64,000 bases of DNA from Thiotrichaceae bacterium (lineage in GTDB: Bacteria > Pseudomonadota > Gammaproteobacteria > Thiotrichales > Thiotrichaceae). Position numbers and translations under genes: made by a program. Positions 32,889 through 42,464 of the stretch are shown here, one piece after another. The notes beneath the pieces were generated by a model, which saw only the letters and a list, made by a program, of their open reading frames with translations, had not been told where the DNA came from and did no database searches. The stretch spans positions 1-64,000 of the forward strand of contig JALSJN010000022.1 of the NCBI GenBank assembly GCA_026989335.1, read 5' to 3'. Positions within the stretch are counted from its first letter, which is position 1, and every line of letters begins with the position of its first letter.

Positions 32889-35800
32889 TTAATCTCTCTC
32901 AATCTCATAGATTAAATCCAACCCATAATTTTCGATATTCGTTTCTACTTCAAGCGATAGCATTTTATTGATTTTATATTCAACAATCACTTTTTGTGTT
33001 TGATCAAAAAGCCCTACTAAATAACGTACATAAAGGCTTGATCCTAGGCGCTTACCCAGTTGTATCTGGCTTTTATCCAAATCTTCTCCTGCAACAAAAT
33101 TAACATCATCTAAGCCCAAGGATGAACCAAGTTTTTGCATAATACTGTCATTACCGGTTATTCCTAAGCCTCGCACTGCTGACATTAGCAAGGCGCTTTC
33201 CTTACCTGATGCTGTCGACAAACTGTGACCTGTTAACAAGTAAGCAAGCGCATCACTATCTGAAATCGCAGGTTCTGAGAATATTTTTGATTTAGGACTA
33301 AGTAGCGTGCCACCTAGGTGTACTCCCACTGTTTGAGAGTTAATTTTTCGGGTTGCACGAATATCCATACCAATCAACTTAGGCGAACCGTTAAAGATAA
33401 GACGACCATTATTAATCTCTAGCAATTGACCATAGGCTTCATATTTTCCATCAGTTACCCGCAAAGAACCGGTGCTCAAAATATCTCTACGGTTATGCGA
33501 CACATTTACCTTGCCAGATAATTTTGCGCGCAAACCAAAGGCATTTAAACGTACCTTTTCACCCAGTTCTATTAAAACATTAGGCTGAATTTTAATCGCT
33601 GATACTTGCTCACCGGTTTTTTTCTCACCAATAACAATCACATCATCCGATTCATCTATGCTCGTTTCAGGTAACTCTTTCAGGTTTATTTCACCTTCAG
33701 GAATTGTTATTTTGCCTTTTATGGCAACCACTTTTGGGGTGATATCTAAGGTTAAATCAGGAGTCATAAAGGCGCGCACTTCATTGGTATCCATAAAGCG
33801 TAGATTTTTGCCAGCCAGCTTTAAATGAACTTTCCAATTGGCTATTTCACGGATATCCATATTACCCGTGACATTAATTTTACCTTTACCCATTAACATT
33901 TGACCTGTGATATCAACCACACCCGGCTTATTAGCCGTCATATTAATACCAATATCAGTGATTTCTGTACCAGCCTCGGGTAAACGTAAATAGCCCTTTT
34001 TCAAAGTAGCCACGCCGGTGATTTTGGGTTTTTCTAACAGCCCTGAAAAGGATATTTTCGAATTAAACTGCCCGCGTAAACCTCGACTGCGTGGTACAAA
34101 TTCTTGCGCCCAGTTAATATTTGGCACATCAAAATTCGCCTTGCCTTTTATCGTGTGCTTGCCATTTTCAGGTGAGAGTTTTATCTCCATATCCGCATTA
34201 AGCTGACCACGGTTAACAATGCTCATGGTGACTTTAGCATTAATCGTTTTATCATTAATCGTAGCATCGACCTTGGCAGCTTCGTATGAGAAGGTCTGTC
34301 GCTCACCATCTTCCCCTTTAAAAGAAAAACTATTATCGGGGAAGGTGAGTTTTACAAAACCTTTCGGCTTACCGTTGTTTTGCTTAATATCATACCGTCC
34401 ACTGACCAAGCCGTTAAGCTCCATACCTTCTGGCAAAAAGGGTTTAAACATCGCAAGCGGTGTCTTATTAAGATTGCCTTTGGCTTTTAAACCCGCAACA
34501 TCCGACCAACTGGCCGTCGAACAAAACTGGGTTTTATTATCCGTTAAACAGAGCTCTGAACTACTAAAGCCTTTTTCTGAAACACTCACTCGAATCGGCT
34601 TTTGTAAACGCCAATTTCCATAGTCTTTACCTTGTAGAGCAAACTTTTGTACGTTCCCACTCCACTGTTGGCTTTTCCAGCCGCCATTGGCAGTCATTTT
34701 AACGGCCGCTAACTCATGATTAAACGAGAGTTTGACGGTATGATTTTCTATTCGACCATTCAAATCAAATTGTGCCTGAGAGATTTTTTGATCATCTGAT
34801 TGTAAATTTTTCAAATCCGCATTAATGGCGTAATTGCCATTCTTGGTTTTAGCTGAGAAATTAGCAGAACCGAGTTTAAAGGTTTGAAAAATTATATTCT
34901 TCGCCTGCCCTTTTGCATTAATAATCGGCTTTTCAATGGTGCCTTGAAGCTTGCCTTTTGCCACAAGATGCCCTGATAAACCCGTCATTAATTGTTTCAG
35001 GTTTTTGCTATCTACATCCCAATCTAAATCAAAGGGACTGCTTGCTCTACCAGATATTTTAATGCGGTTTTTACCTGCCTGAGTGGTTAGTGTTTTAATA
35101 ATGGGCACGCCATCAACAAGCTGCACTTCACCGCTGGCTTTCAAGGCTGATTTTGCAAATTCGAAATCTTTATAACGTACTTTCGAGGCTGTAATGTCGG
35201 CTTTAATGACCGGTGATTTATAACTACCTGTAAGCGACCCCTCACCCGTTAAACGCCCGCCCAAATCGGGGGATATTTTATTTATTTTAGGTGCATCAAT
35301 TTTAAAATTAATAGCAACAGGCTCACTCACTTGCCCGCTTACGGTGACTTTATTACCGGCACTTTGCAGCAACATATTGTTAAGCTGGACAACATCCTTA
35401 CCTGCTATTTTATTAATACTGACATCACCTTCTAAGTTTATCGGCGCTTTACCCTGTTTAAAGCTATCGAAGGCCAGCCTATTTGCGCTAAGCTTTAGAT
35501 TAATCTGTGGTTTTTCTACAGTTCCTTTAAAAAAGCCTTTACCCACCACACTGCCTGATAATTGGGGTGAGAATTGTTTTAAGTCAACGGCCTTAATATC
35601 CCATGTAATCGCATAGGGCTCAGTGGCTCGACCGCTGGCGACGATTTGATTTTCCCCGCTTTTAGCCTGTAATTTTTTAAGCTCAAACAAGCCTGCTTCT
35701 GACACTTCTAAATCAGCATCAACGACCAATGCCTCCTTACCTTGCTTAAAATCGTTATAAACAAGGTGTTTAGCAGTGAGCTTAGCTTTAAGTTCTGGGC

Positions 35801-37094
35801 GCTTTAAAGTGCCTTTTAAAACGCCACCGCCTTTGATACTTCCGCCTATTATAGGTTTTTCAGTTAACTGAAGTGCGCTAGCCAAACTCGGTGAAATTTG
35901 TTTTAGTTTGGGTGCATCAACACTCCATTTAAGATTAAAAGGTTCGCTAATTGCACCGCTGGCTTTAACAATATTATCACCTAACAACGCCACTACATCT
36001 TGGGTACGAATCAAACCTTCACGTTCATTAATTTTTCCTGAGACCGAAACAGGCAAACCATGTAATGTGCCTTTAAGTGAAACAATACTGAGGTCATTTT
36101 CTAAAATACCATCAATATAACTACCGCTGTAGCTTAGCTGGGCTGTAGCTTCAATCGGCCAATCTGGTAAGTATTTTTGAGTGTTTACTTTGTTGGCATT
36201 CATGTCAAAATCCCAACGCACATCCGGATCCCACACCGCGTAACCATTACCGATAATACTGTCAGTTTCGTTATCAAGGCTTATATTATCTAAAGTTACC
36301 TGCTTATAGTCGCCCTTCCCCTGTAAGCTGATTGATTGTTGACCCGCTAGTTTGTGCTGATGATTGATATACCCTTCAAATTCGTAATTGGTGAGTGTTC
36401 CCGCTAGGTCGATGGTGCCTGTCATGCTACCTAAGTCAGGGTGATCGTATGAAATATCACCACTAGTTTTAAGGTCATGCGGCTGATTCATATTCAGATT
36501 GCCTTCCCGAACATTTATTTTTAGCGGCTGATCCATAATAATAGGCGCGCCGAGTAACTGTCTAAAACGTAAATGACCATCATTAATAGTGACTTTTCTA
36601 AGTTCTAAATCTTTAATTTGAAAGAGTAAGGTTTGGCTCTCTTCATCGCCTTTAACCGGTTCAGTAATACGCAAAGAACCCAGTTTGATAACATGCGCAT
36701 TAATATTTAGCGGTAAACCGAAGTCAGGTAAGGAGGTTGTATCTTCACCACTACTTGGTGTCGCTATATTGATACTCAGGTAATCTGCTGTTATCAAATC
36801 AGCAACTAAGCGTTCTCTATTGGTATCAAAATGGCGTAATTTAACATCAACATTTTTTAATAAAATACTATCCCCATCCGACCAGCTTACTTCATCAACA
36901 TGCAAGCCTGTGAGTAATGTGCCTTTTATGCCTTTTATGGTTAATGCATCCAAGGATGAGTCAGCTAGATGAGCGACGCTTTTCGTCCCTAACGGGGTAA
37001 GAAATAACAACACTAAAACCAGAAGAAGCATGATCAATAGGGTTAATAACCACGCCAAAGGCGAAAATATATAGGTGTTGATATGCTTTCTCAC
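32889..37094 (-). CDS. tamB: translocation and assembly module protein TamB
   Basis: Very large inner-membrane-anchored periplasmic protein (1401 residues) that bridges to TamA and is involved in moving phospholipids and some outer-membrane proteins across the periplasm. One N-terminal membrane helix (LAWLLTLLIMLLLVLVLLFL) is followed by a long beta-taco region and the conserved C-terminal DUF490/TamB domain (VGVHLGGTLLSPKSKIFSEP, DALAYLLTGHSLS). The middle contains at least four degenerate modules of about 110 residues with the pattern S-G-x-x-S-x-P...W-D...K-Q..P-x-L-x-G...G-x-G. It overlaps tamA by 4 bp, as expected for a tamAB operon. Confidence 0.95.
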   Translation of the reverse strand: MRKHINTYIFSPLAWLLTLLIMLLLVLVLLFLTPLGTKSVAHLADSSLDALTIKGIKGTLLTGLHVDEVSWSDGDSILLKNVDVKLRHFDTNRERLVADLITADYLSINIATPSSGEDTTSLPDFGLPLNINAHVIKLGSLRITEPVKGDEESQTLLFQIKDLELRKVTINDGHLRFRQLLGAPIIMDQPLKINVREGNLNMNQPHDLKTSGDISYDHPDLGSMTGTIDLAGTLTNYEFEGYINHQHKLAGQQSISLQGKGDYKQVTLDNISLDNETDSIIGNGYAVWDPDVRWDFDMNANKVNTQKYLPDWPIEATAQLSYSGSYIDGILENDLSIVSLKGTLHGLPVSVSGKINEREGLIRTQDVVALLGDNIVKASGAISEPFNLKWSVDAPKLKQISPSLASALQLTEKPIIGGSIKGGGVLKGTLKRPELKAKLTAKHLVYNDFKQGKEALVVDADLEVSEAGLFELKKLQAKSGENQIVASGRATEPYAITWDIKAVDLKQFSPQLSGSVVGKGFFKGTVEKPQINLKLSANRLAFDSFKQGKAPINLEGDVSINKIAGKDVVQLNNMLLQSAGNKVTVSGQVSEPVAINFKIDAPKINKISPDLGGRLTGEGSLTGSYKSPVIKADITASKVRYKDFEFAKSALKASGEVQLVDGVPIIKTLTTQAGKNRIKISGRASSPFDLDWDVDSKNLKQLMTGLSGHLVAKGKLQGTIEKPIINAKGQAKNIIFQTFKLGSANFSAKTKNGNYAINADLKNLQSDDQKISQAQFDLNGRIENHTVKLSFNHELAAVKMTANGGWKSQQWSGNVQKFALQGKDYGNWRLQKPIRVSVSEKGFSSSELCLTDNKTQFCSTASWSDVAGLKAKGNLNKTPLAMFKPFLPEGMELNGLVSGRYDIKQNNGKPKGFVKLTFPDNSFSFKGEDGERQTFSYEAAKVDATINDKTINAKVTMSIVNRGQLNADMEIKLSPENGKHTIKGKANFDVPNINWAQEFVPRSRGLRGQFNSKISFSGLLEKPKITGVATLKKGYLRLPEAGTEITDIGINMTANKPGVVDITGQMLMGKGKINVTGNMDIREIANWKVHLKLAGKNLRFMDTNEVRAFMTPDLTLDITPKVVAIKGKITIPEGEINLKELPETSIDESDDVIVIGEKKTGEQVSAIKIQPNVLIELGEKVRLNAFGLRAKLSGKVNVSHNRRDILSTGSLRVTDGKYEAYGQLLEINNGRLIFNGSPKLIGMDIRATRKINSQTVGVHLGGTLLSPKSKIFSEPAISDSDALAYLLTGHSLSTASGKESALLMSAVRGLGITGNDSIMQKLGSSLGLDDVNFVAGEDLDKSQIQLGKRLGSSLYVRYLVGLFDQTQKVIVEYKINKMLSLEVETNIENYGLDLIYEIERD

Positions 37095-39056
37095 AGGTCA
37101 GACCCTATGCCTAAATAAAGTCTAGGCTTTTTATAATTATCTTCCGGGTTATCTTCTGGGCTATCGGTGGGGAAACCTAAATCAATACGTACAGGACCAA
37201 TGGGAGATTTCCAACGCGCACCAAAACCAACACCAACTTTTAGTTCATAATCAGACCAGTCATCAAACGCATTTCCAATATCGGTAAATGCAGCAACGCT
37301 CCACTCCTTATTAATCGGATATTGATATTCAAAACTCAGATTTAATAAGTTTCGTCCCCCAATATTAACTGTTTTAATTTCACCATCCACCAGCCGATCA
37401 ACTTTATCCCCCAAGCTGGAGAACTTATAGCCACGCACACTGTTTTGTCCGCCAGAGTAATAACGCAAACCCTGTGGTAAATCATCATAGTTACTCACCA
37501 AGGTACTAGCTAGATCAAAACGACCCAAAAACCGACCTTCCCCCAGTTGCTTGATACGTTTAGCCGATAGTTTTGCTTGAATAATATCTTGATCACTCAA
37601 TAATGCTTTTGAAGCAACGTTCGCGGAGTACTTAATCCGCCATCCATCTAGCGGAAATAATAAGTTATCAGCTTTCGTTTTTTCTAAACCGACACCAAAC
37701 AAAATATACTTTGAAAACTGATCATCTTCGCCCGTAGGTGTTGTTATATCCAACAATAAACCAAGAGAAGCCGTTTGTACCCAGCCACTGTCACCCTTAC
37801 GGTTGAACTTACCTCCCACATTTATATTTTTACTTACCGAATCTGGTTTTGTTTCTCTTTTGAAATCAATATTATAAACAAGCGTATCATCCTCTGGCTT
37901 TTTCTGCGGATTCAATAAAAACAATGATATAACCTGATCATTTTTTGATACTCGAGTAACGGCTTTTAAAGCTTTTCCATGGTCTCCAGTCCAACGACGG
38001 TTCATTTCAACCGCTATACGAGGGCCCGTTTCAGAACCATAACCCAGTTTTAATTTGTAAGCATTACGTTTTTTACGGGTTAACTTAATGCTTATAGGTA
38101 CTCGCCCATTATTAGTTTTTTCATGTTCCACAGTGATATTAATGACATTAAAATAACCACTACGTTGAAGTAATTGTTGCTGCTTTATCAAATTTTCCGC
38201 ACTAAAAGGTTTGCCCGTTTTTAATAACATGTAGTTGTTGATGGTTGTATCGTCCAGCACATCTTGCTCAATTGTCACCACACCGTAACGATATCGCGTA
38301 CCGGTATTAAACTTTAAATTTAAAGTAGCCTTATGAGCCAACGCATCAACCCGAATACTATGCGTTTCAAACTCTGCATCAAAAAAACCTAAAGCTTGTG
38401 CCGCATCCGTCATACGCGTTTTATAATCCGTATATAATTTATGGTTCAGCACATCTCCATTATCATAGGGTTTTTCAGCCAGAATTTTCCTAAAAATTGG
38501 AAGCTTAGCACCCTCACCCACGATGCTTATTTTTTGTGAAATGATTTTAGTCGGCTTTCCTTGATTTATTTTAAGCTTTAATTGCCAACAACCTTTTTCA
38601 ATTTTACCGCCCGATCTAAACTCTGTATCGTAATAACCTAGCGCACGAGATGCTTTGCGCAGTTGCTTTTTAACCGTGGTAAAAAACTGCTTAACTTCGC
38701 CTCGATCGGCATTACATTCTGGGACTGTCACAGGCATATGCAAATTAATATTCTTGTCTAACTCTTCATCAGCACCGGTAACTTCAATATTAGCTAAGTT
38801 AAGTTTTTTTGATTTTTTAACGGCTGCTTTCTTTAGCTTTGATTTTTTTGTTTGCTGCTTTTTAATATTTATGGCATCTTTTTTTGCAACGTTCGCATCA
38901 TCTTCACCCTTCTTAGTGGCTTTTATCACGAGGTTAGGTGTGCTTGCATTTACAGCAGACTCTGTAAATTCTTCTGTGGGTGTTGTCTCTTCTGCCACCA
39001 CCGCAAACGACAAACAAACTAAGCCAAGCCCTGTAAGCATTATTTTTAACATCATT
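37091..39056 (-). CDS. tamA: translocation and assembly module protein TamA
   Basis: Outer-membrane Omp85-family barrel partner of TamB. After a signal peptide (LTGLGLVCLSFAVVA) there is an unusual Lys-rich segment of about 50 residues (KKQQTKKSKLKKAAVKKSKK), then POTRA domains (DTEFRSGGKIEKGCWQLKL; LNLKFNTGTRYRYGVVTI), and a 16-strand barrel with the Omp85 GLRYYSGGQNSVRGYKF and GFGARWKSPIGPVRIDLGFP motifs. The start is set at 39056, overlapping the dacB stop (TAATG); the open frame begins six codons earlier. The Lys-rich stretch before the POTRAs is not usual for TamA. Confidence 0.95.
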
Positions 39057-40650
39057 ATTGCTCGAAGCTCCACCTTAAGAGTGCATTCTGTATTTTTTTA
39101 GCACGCCCGCCACCTGTTCTTTTGCCATTATGCTGTATCACTATGACTAAACGTTTACCCTTTCGGTTCAACATATAGCCTACAATACTTGAAACAAAAT
39201 TAAGTGTACCTGTTTTAAAATGACTTCGCCCACGTAAATCATCTTTACGAAAACGATTCACCATAGTGCCATCAATACCAGGCAGAGCGAGTGATGACAT
39301 AAATTCTGGCATCAAAGCATCGCGGTAGGCGGTTTCTAGCAAGGTTGCCATTTGTTTAGCGTTAATCTTCGAATTGCGTGATAAGCCCGAGCCATTTTCC
39401 AAAATAATATTATTCTGATCCTCCGTATTTCCAATATCGATGCCATTCTCTTGCAGTAATTCAAGTACTGCTTTTGTGCCCTTTTCCAAGGTAGCGGGCG
39501 AACCAAACTTCCTCGCACCCAACGTTAGTAATACTTGTCGCGTCATAACGTTATTGCTCCACTTGTTAATCAACCGAATTTGCTCACTCAATGTTTTTGA
39601 ACTATAGGTATGAAAACGTTTATCCCCTGATTTTACCCGCCCTAGCTTTAACTCGCCTTTAAACCGTCCTTGTAAATCTGACCAAAACTCTCGAAAAGCA
39701 TTGTAAGCATGTTCTTCTGGCGGTGATACCGCACGCAAAATAAACCGTTGTCCACAACGTTTTGCGTAATTTCCTTTAATAACGAGCTCACCTTCATCTG
39801 TTTTTGAAAATTTGGGTCGTAAATGTGAACGCCGACATTTACCTGAAATAAGTTTCAGTTGGTTGTCTATTTTTAAAGTTGATAATGCCGGGTACGGAAC
39901 AATATCAACCATACCCAGTGGGTTTTTAGTTGTTTTTATTAATTTATTTTTACTGGTAACTTTAATCTGCTTCTCTCTTTCAAGCTCTGACAACTTTGGT
40001 TGTAACAAAAATCGAGTCGCCTGAAAGTTAAACATCAGCGGTGAACTTTGGGCGTTATAAACCCGAAAAGGCTTTCCATCAAACGCCGCTGCATCGTGCT
40101 CGGGCAATTCAAAATAACTATTATCAATAATCAGGTTTCCAGTAATTTCTTTTAAGCCTTTAACCTGTAACGTTTTTACAAACTTCCAAAAATTCTCATA
40201 CACCATAAAAGGATCACCGTAGCCTTTTAAAATCAGGTCTCCATTCAACACACCCTTATCATCAATTTCACCCCGCAGCCAAGCCTCTGTTCGCCAAGAG
40301 TAATTAGGCCCCAAGCCTTTTAAGCCCGCATAGGTTGTTAATAACTTCATCGTGGATGCGGGGTTTCGCATTACGTCTACATTATGTTCCAACAGTGGTT
40401 TATCCGCATTAAGATCTCGAATATAAATGCTTATATTATCGGAAGATATTTTATATTTTTTAAGTAGCTTGATAACTGAGTTAGGCAATTCTTGCTTTTC
40501 TTGTATCGCGTTATAATGTGTCGCCGCTAAACTGGGGGTTGGTTTAGTATTACTAGAATCGTATTTTTGGGCGTGTACAACGCTTATAGCCATAAAAAAA
40601 ACGGCCACGCAACAAGATATTTGTCGTACTTTATCGCTAATCCCTTTCAT
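39055..40650 (-). CDS. dacB: D-Ala-D-Ala carboxypeptidase/endopeptidase PBP4
   Basis: Periplasmic class C penicillin-binding protein (family S13) that trims and opens peptide cross-links. The 531 residues include a signal peptide ending in VVHA, the active-site SxxK in NPASTMKLLTTYAGL, SxN in KWSNNVMTRQ and KTG in SHFKTGTLNFVSS. The large insert between SxxK and SxN typical of PBP4 is present. It ends by overlapping the tamA start (TAATG), so dacB, tamA and tamB form one minus-strand unit. Confidence 0.95.
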   Translation of the reverse strand: MKGISDKVRQISCCVAVFFMAISVVHAQKYDSSNTKPTPSLAATHYNAIQEKQELPNSVIKLLKKYKISSDNISIYIRDLNADKPLLEHNVDVMRNPASTMKLLTTYAGLKGLGPNYSWRTEAWLRGEIDDKGVLNGDLILKGYGDPFMVYENFWKFVKTLQVKGLKEITGNLIIDNSYFELPEHDAAAFDGKPFRVYNAQSSPLMFNFQATRFLLQPKLSELEREKQIKVTSKNKLIKTTKNPLGMVDIVPYPALSTLKIDNQLKLISGKCRRSHLRPKFSKTDEGELVIKGNYAKRCGQRFILRAVSPPEEHAYNAFREFWSDLQGRFKGELKLGRVKSGDKRFHTYSSKTLSEQIRLINKWSNNVMTRQVLLTLGARKFGSPATLEKGTKAVLELLQENGIDIGNTEDQNNIILENGSGLSRNSKINAKQMATLLETAYRDALMPEFMSSLALPGIDGTMVNRFRKDDLRGRSHFKTGTLNFVSSIVGYMLNRKGKRLVIVIQHNGKRTGGGRAKKIQNALLRWSFEQ

Positions 40651-40752
40651 GATTCCCCAATCAAACTGCCTACTGGCTTTATTTATTATTTTAAGCAGAT
40701 AAATAATACCTTAAATCTAAAGTGTTTTGAACAGTTTCAGACCAACTGCAGC

Positions 40753-41460
40753 TTACAAAACCAACGCTAAGACTTTGATTTTATTGTTATCTAGATAAAC
40801 CCATTTAAGGTCAAAATCATATAATTTCATTGCGTAAATGCGTTCTGTTTCTTTTCCTTGCTTATAAGAAGGCCTTGGGTCAAGCACTAGAATTTGCTGA
40901 ATCACTGTTTCGATGTCAGCGGAAAGCCTTATTTTAGCTCGCTGACAATCACTTTTAGCTTGATCCGAAAACTCTACTTGTATATCAGTCTTTGGTGCTA
41001 GCTCAGCAAAACCACTCTGAGCCTGAGGAAGTGCGTCAGCGTATGATAAATAAGGCTTTATATCTACAATGGGTGTTTGATCTAATAAATCACAACCACG
41101 TAAATGTAAAATTACCCCTGTAGGCGATGCCTCAATATTCTCTAATTCGACCACAGATAAACCCAAAGGATTGGGTCGAAACGTAGAACGTGTCGCAAAC
41201 ACGCCCACTTTTTTATTGCCACCTAAACGTGGTGGGCGCACCATAGGCTTCCAACCTTGTGCCTGTGTCGCATGAAAAATAAAGCTAAGCCAAACATGAG
41301 AAAAACCATCAAGACCACGCACGCTTTCTTCGCTAAACTCTTGATTAAGATACAACTGCGCCTCAGCCGACTGAACTAAATTAGGCTGACGTGGAATACC
41401 AAACTTTTCCTTATAACAAGAAGAGATAGTACCGATAGGATTAAAACTGAATGTCTGCAT
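40753..41460 (-). CDS. trmO: tRNA N6-threonylcarbamoyladenosine methyltransferase TrmO
   Basis: SAM-dependent enzyme that methylates t6A at position 37 in certain tRNAs. About 235 residues. The family's beta-barrel motifs are visible: NPIGTISSCYKEKFGIPRQP, HVWLSFIFHATQ, RPPRLGGNKKVGVFATR, RSTFRPNPLGLSVVEL, and the C-terminal DPRPSYKQG. I start at ATG 41460; the open frame runs 44 codons further upstream, into apaG on the other strand, which is unlikely. Divergent from apaG with only 21 bp between the starts, so each promoter must lie inside the other gene. Confidence 0.92.
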   Translation of the reverse strand: MQTFSFNPIGTISSCYKEKFGIPRQPNLVQSAEAQLYLNQEFSEESVRGLDGFSHVWLSFIFHATQAQGWKPMVRPPRLGGNKKVGVFATRSTFRPNPLGLSVVELENIEASPTGVILHLRGCDLLDQTPIVDIKPYLSYADALPQAQSGFAELAPKTDIQVEFSDQAKSDCQRAKIRLSADIETVIQQILVLDPRPSYKQGKETERIYAMKLYDFDLKWVYLDNNKIKVLALVL

Positions 41461-41481
41461 CGTTTCTATTATACTCACCCT

Positions 41482-41856
41482 ATGAAAAAATATGACATCC
41501 GCGTAACCGTAAGCACCCAATATATCGAAACAGAGTCCAATCCTGATGCGAATCGCTTTATTTTCTCCTACACGATTAATATAGAAAATCATGGAGAAAT
41601 CGCGGCTAAATTACTCAGTAGACACTGGATAATCACCGATGCAAACAACCGTATTCAAGAAGTAAAAGGTAAAGGTGTAATTGGTGAGCAACCTTATTTA
41701 ATGCAAGCCAATGCCTTTACTTACACCAGTGGGACGATGTTAGAAACGCCTGTGGGATCAATGCAAGGAACGTATCAAATGGTAGCTGATGACGGTCATC
41801 ATTTTGATGCGGTAATAGAACCGTTTACCCTCGCAATGCCTAGAGTGCTAAATTAG
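41482..41856 (+). CDS. apaG: ApaG protein
   Basis: A 124-residue single fibronectin-III-like domain of the ApaG family, of uncertain role (linked to Mg2+ or Co2+ handling and diadenosine phosphate metabolism). Family landmarks: YDIRVTVSTQYIETESNP, YTINIENHGEIAAKLLSRHW, EVKGKGVIGEQPYLMQANAF and TPVGSMQGTYQM. The length matches E. coli ApaG (125). In many genomes it follows rsmA/ksgA; here it is next to trmO only. Confidence 0.95.
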   Translation: MKKYDIRVTVSTQYIETESNPDANRFIFSYTINIENHGEIAAKLLSRHWIITDANNRIQEVKGKGVIGEQPYLMQANAFTYTSGTMLETPVGSMQGTYQMVADDGHHFDAVIEPFTLAMPRVLN

Positions 41857-41945
41857 CACTCTTAAAAACAACGCTTAATCACTAAAAAACAACCAGTTTT
41901 CGGCTTATTCTATTCACCCCCATTAAATATAACTATTCTCTACCC

Positions 41946-41976
41946 ATGTGTTAATTTCCCCCTTTAATTAACACAT
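41946..41976 (+). ncRNA. candidate small RNA hairpin with C-rich loop
   Basis: ATGTGTTAATT and its exact complement form an 11-bp stem around a 9-nt loop TCCCCCTTT. A terminator follows at 42022-42045, and a TATAAC at 41925-41930 could be a -10. Together they would give a transcript of about 110 nt. C-rich loops of this type can pair with Shine-Dalgarno sequences (known for several bacterial small RNAs). No gene is present in this gap (41857-42464). Confidence 0.35.
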
Positions 41977-42021
41977 ACATTGGTTGTAGATACTCATACG
42001 GATTTGATATCTGCACATTTT

Positions 42022-42045
42022 AGCCACCTTCGAGGTGGCTTTTTT
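42022..42045 (+). terminator. intrinsic terminator
   Basis: AGCCACCT (42022-42029) and AGGTGGCT (42033-42040) form a tight stem followed by a run of T to 42045. It faces the plus strand. The nearest gene is apaG, 166 bp upstream, so it either ends a long apaG 3' region or a separate small RNA. Confidence 0.85.
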
Positions 42046-42102
42046 ACGTTCTAAAACGCCCATGGCGCTAGCGGTTACACTTGAATAATTGAGTTATTCA
42101 TT

Positions 42103-42260
42103 GAGATCTTTGCACGAGTCGGTGACGAAAGAAAAACCGGATGAAATTCACTGATTGAGGCAGAAAATGAAGCTAATAACGAGTTATTAGCAAGTTTTTC
42201 AACGAAAAGCAGTGGAATTTCAGCCATTTTTACTCGTCACCCGATTCGGGTAAAGGTCTC
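42103..42260. mobile_element. MITE with IS5-like ends, copy 2
   Basis: A 158-bp copy of the element at 1761-1919, in reverse orientation, flanked by the 5-bp direct repeat TCATT (42098-42102 and 42261-42265). The ends have drifted (GAGATCTTTGCACGAG on the left; GAGACCTTTACCCGAATC read inward from the right), while the middle with the GCTAATAACGAGTTATTAGC palindrome is intact. It sits between apaG and a transglycosylase gene. Confidence 0.85.
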
Positions 42261-42464
42261 TCATTATATTATTCGTAAAGCAATAAGAATTCAGCCGTAC
42301 GATTAAAAAAATCATCAATATTCTTCATCACCAAAACCATTCATCTTAATCTAAATGACATCCCCCCTATAATCACTTAATATTAATGTAAATAACGAAT
42401 GATTCCCCCGTTCCACCGAACCATTCAGCAATAAAAAATAATAAAAATAAAACAAACCCTAACT

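Noticed and set aside
34219-34623. 134-codon plus-strand frame opposite tamB
   Set aside because: Low-information Leu/Ser-rich translation with no start signal; tamB is clearly the coding strand.
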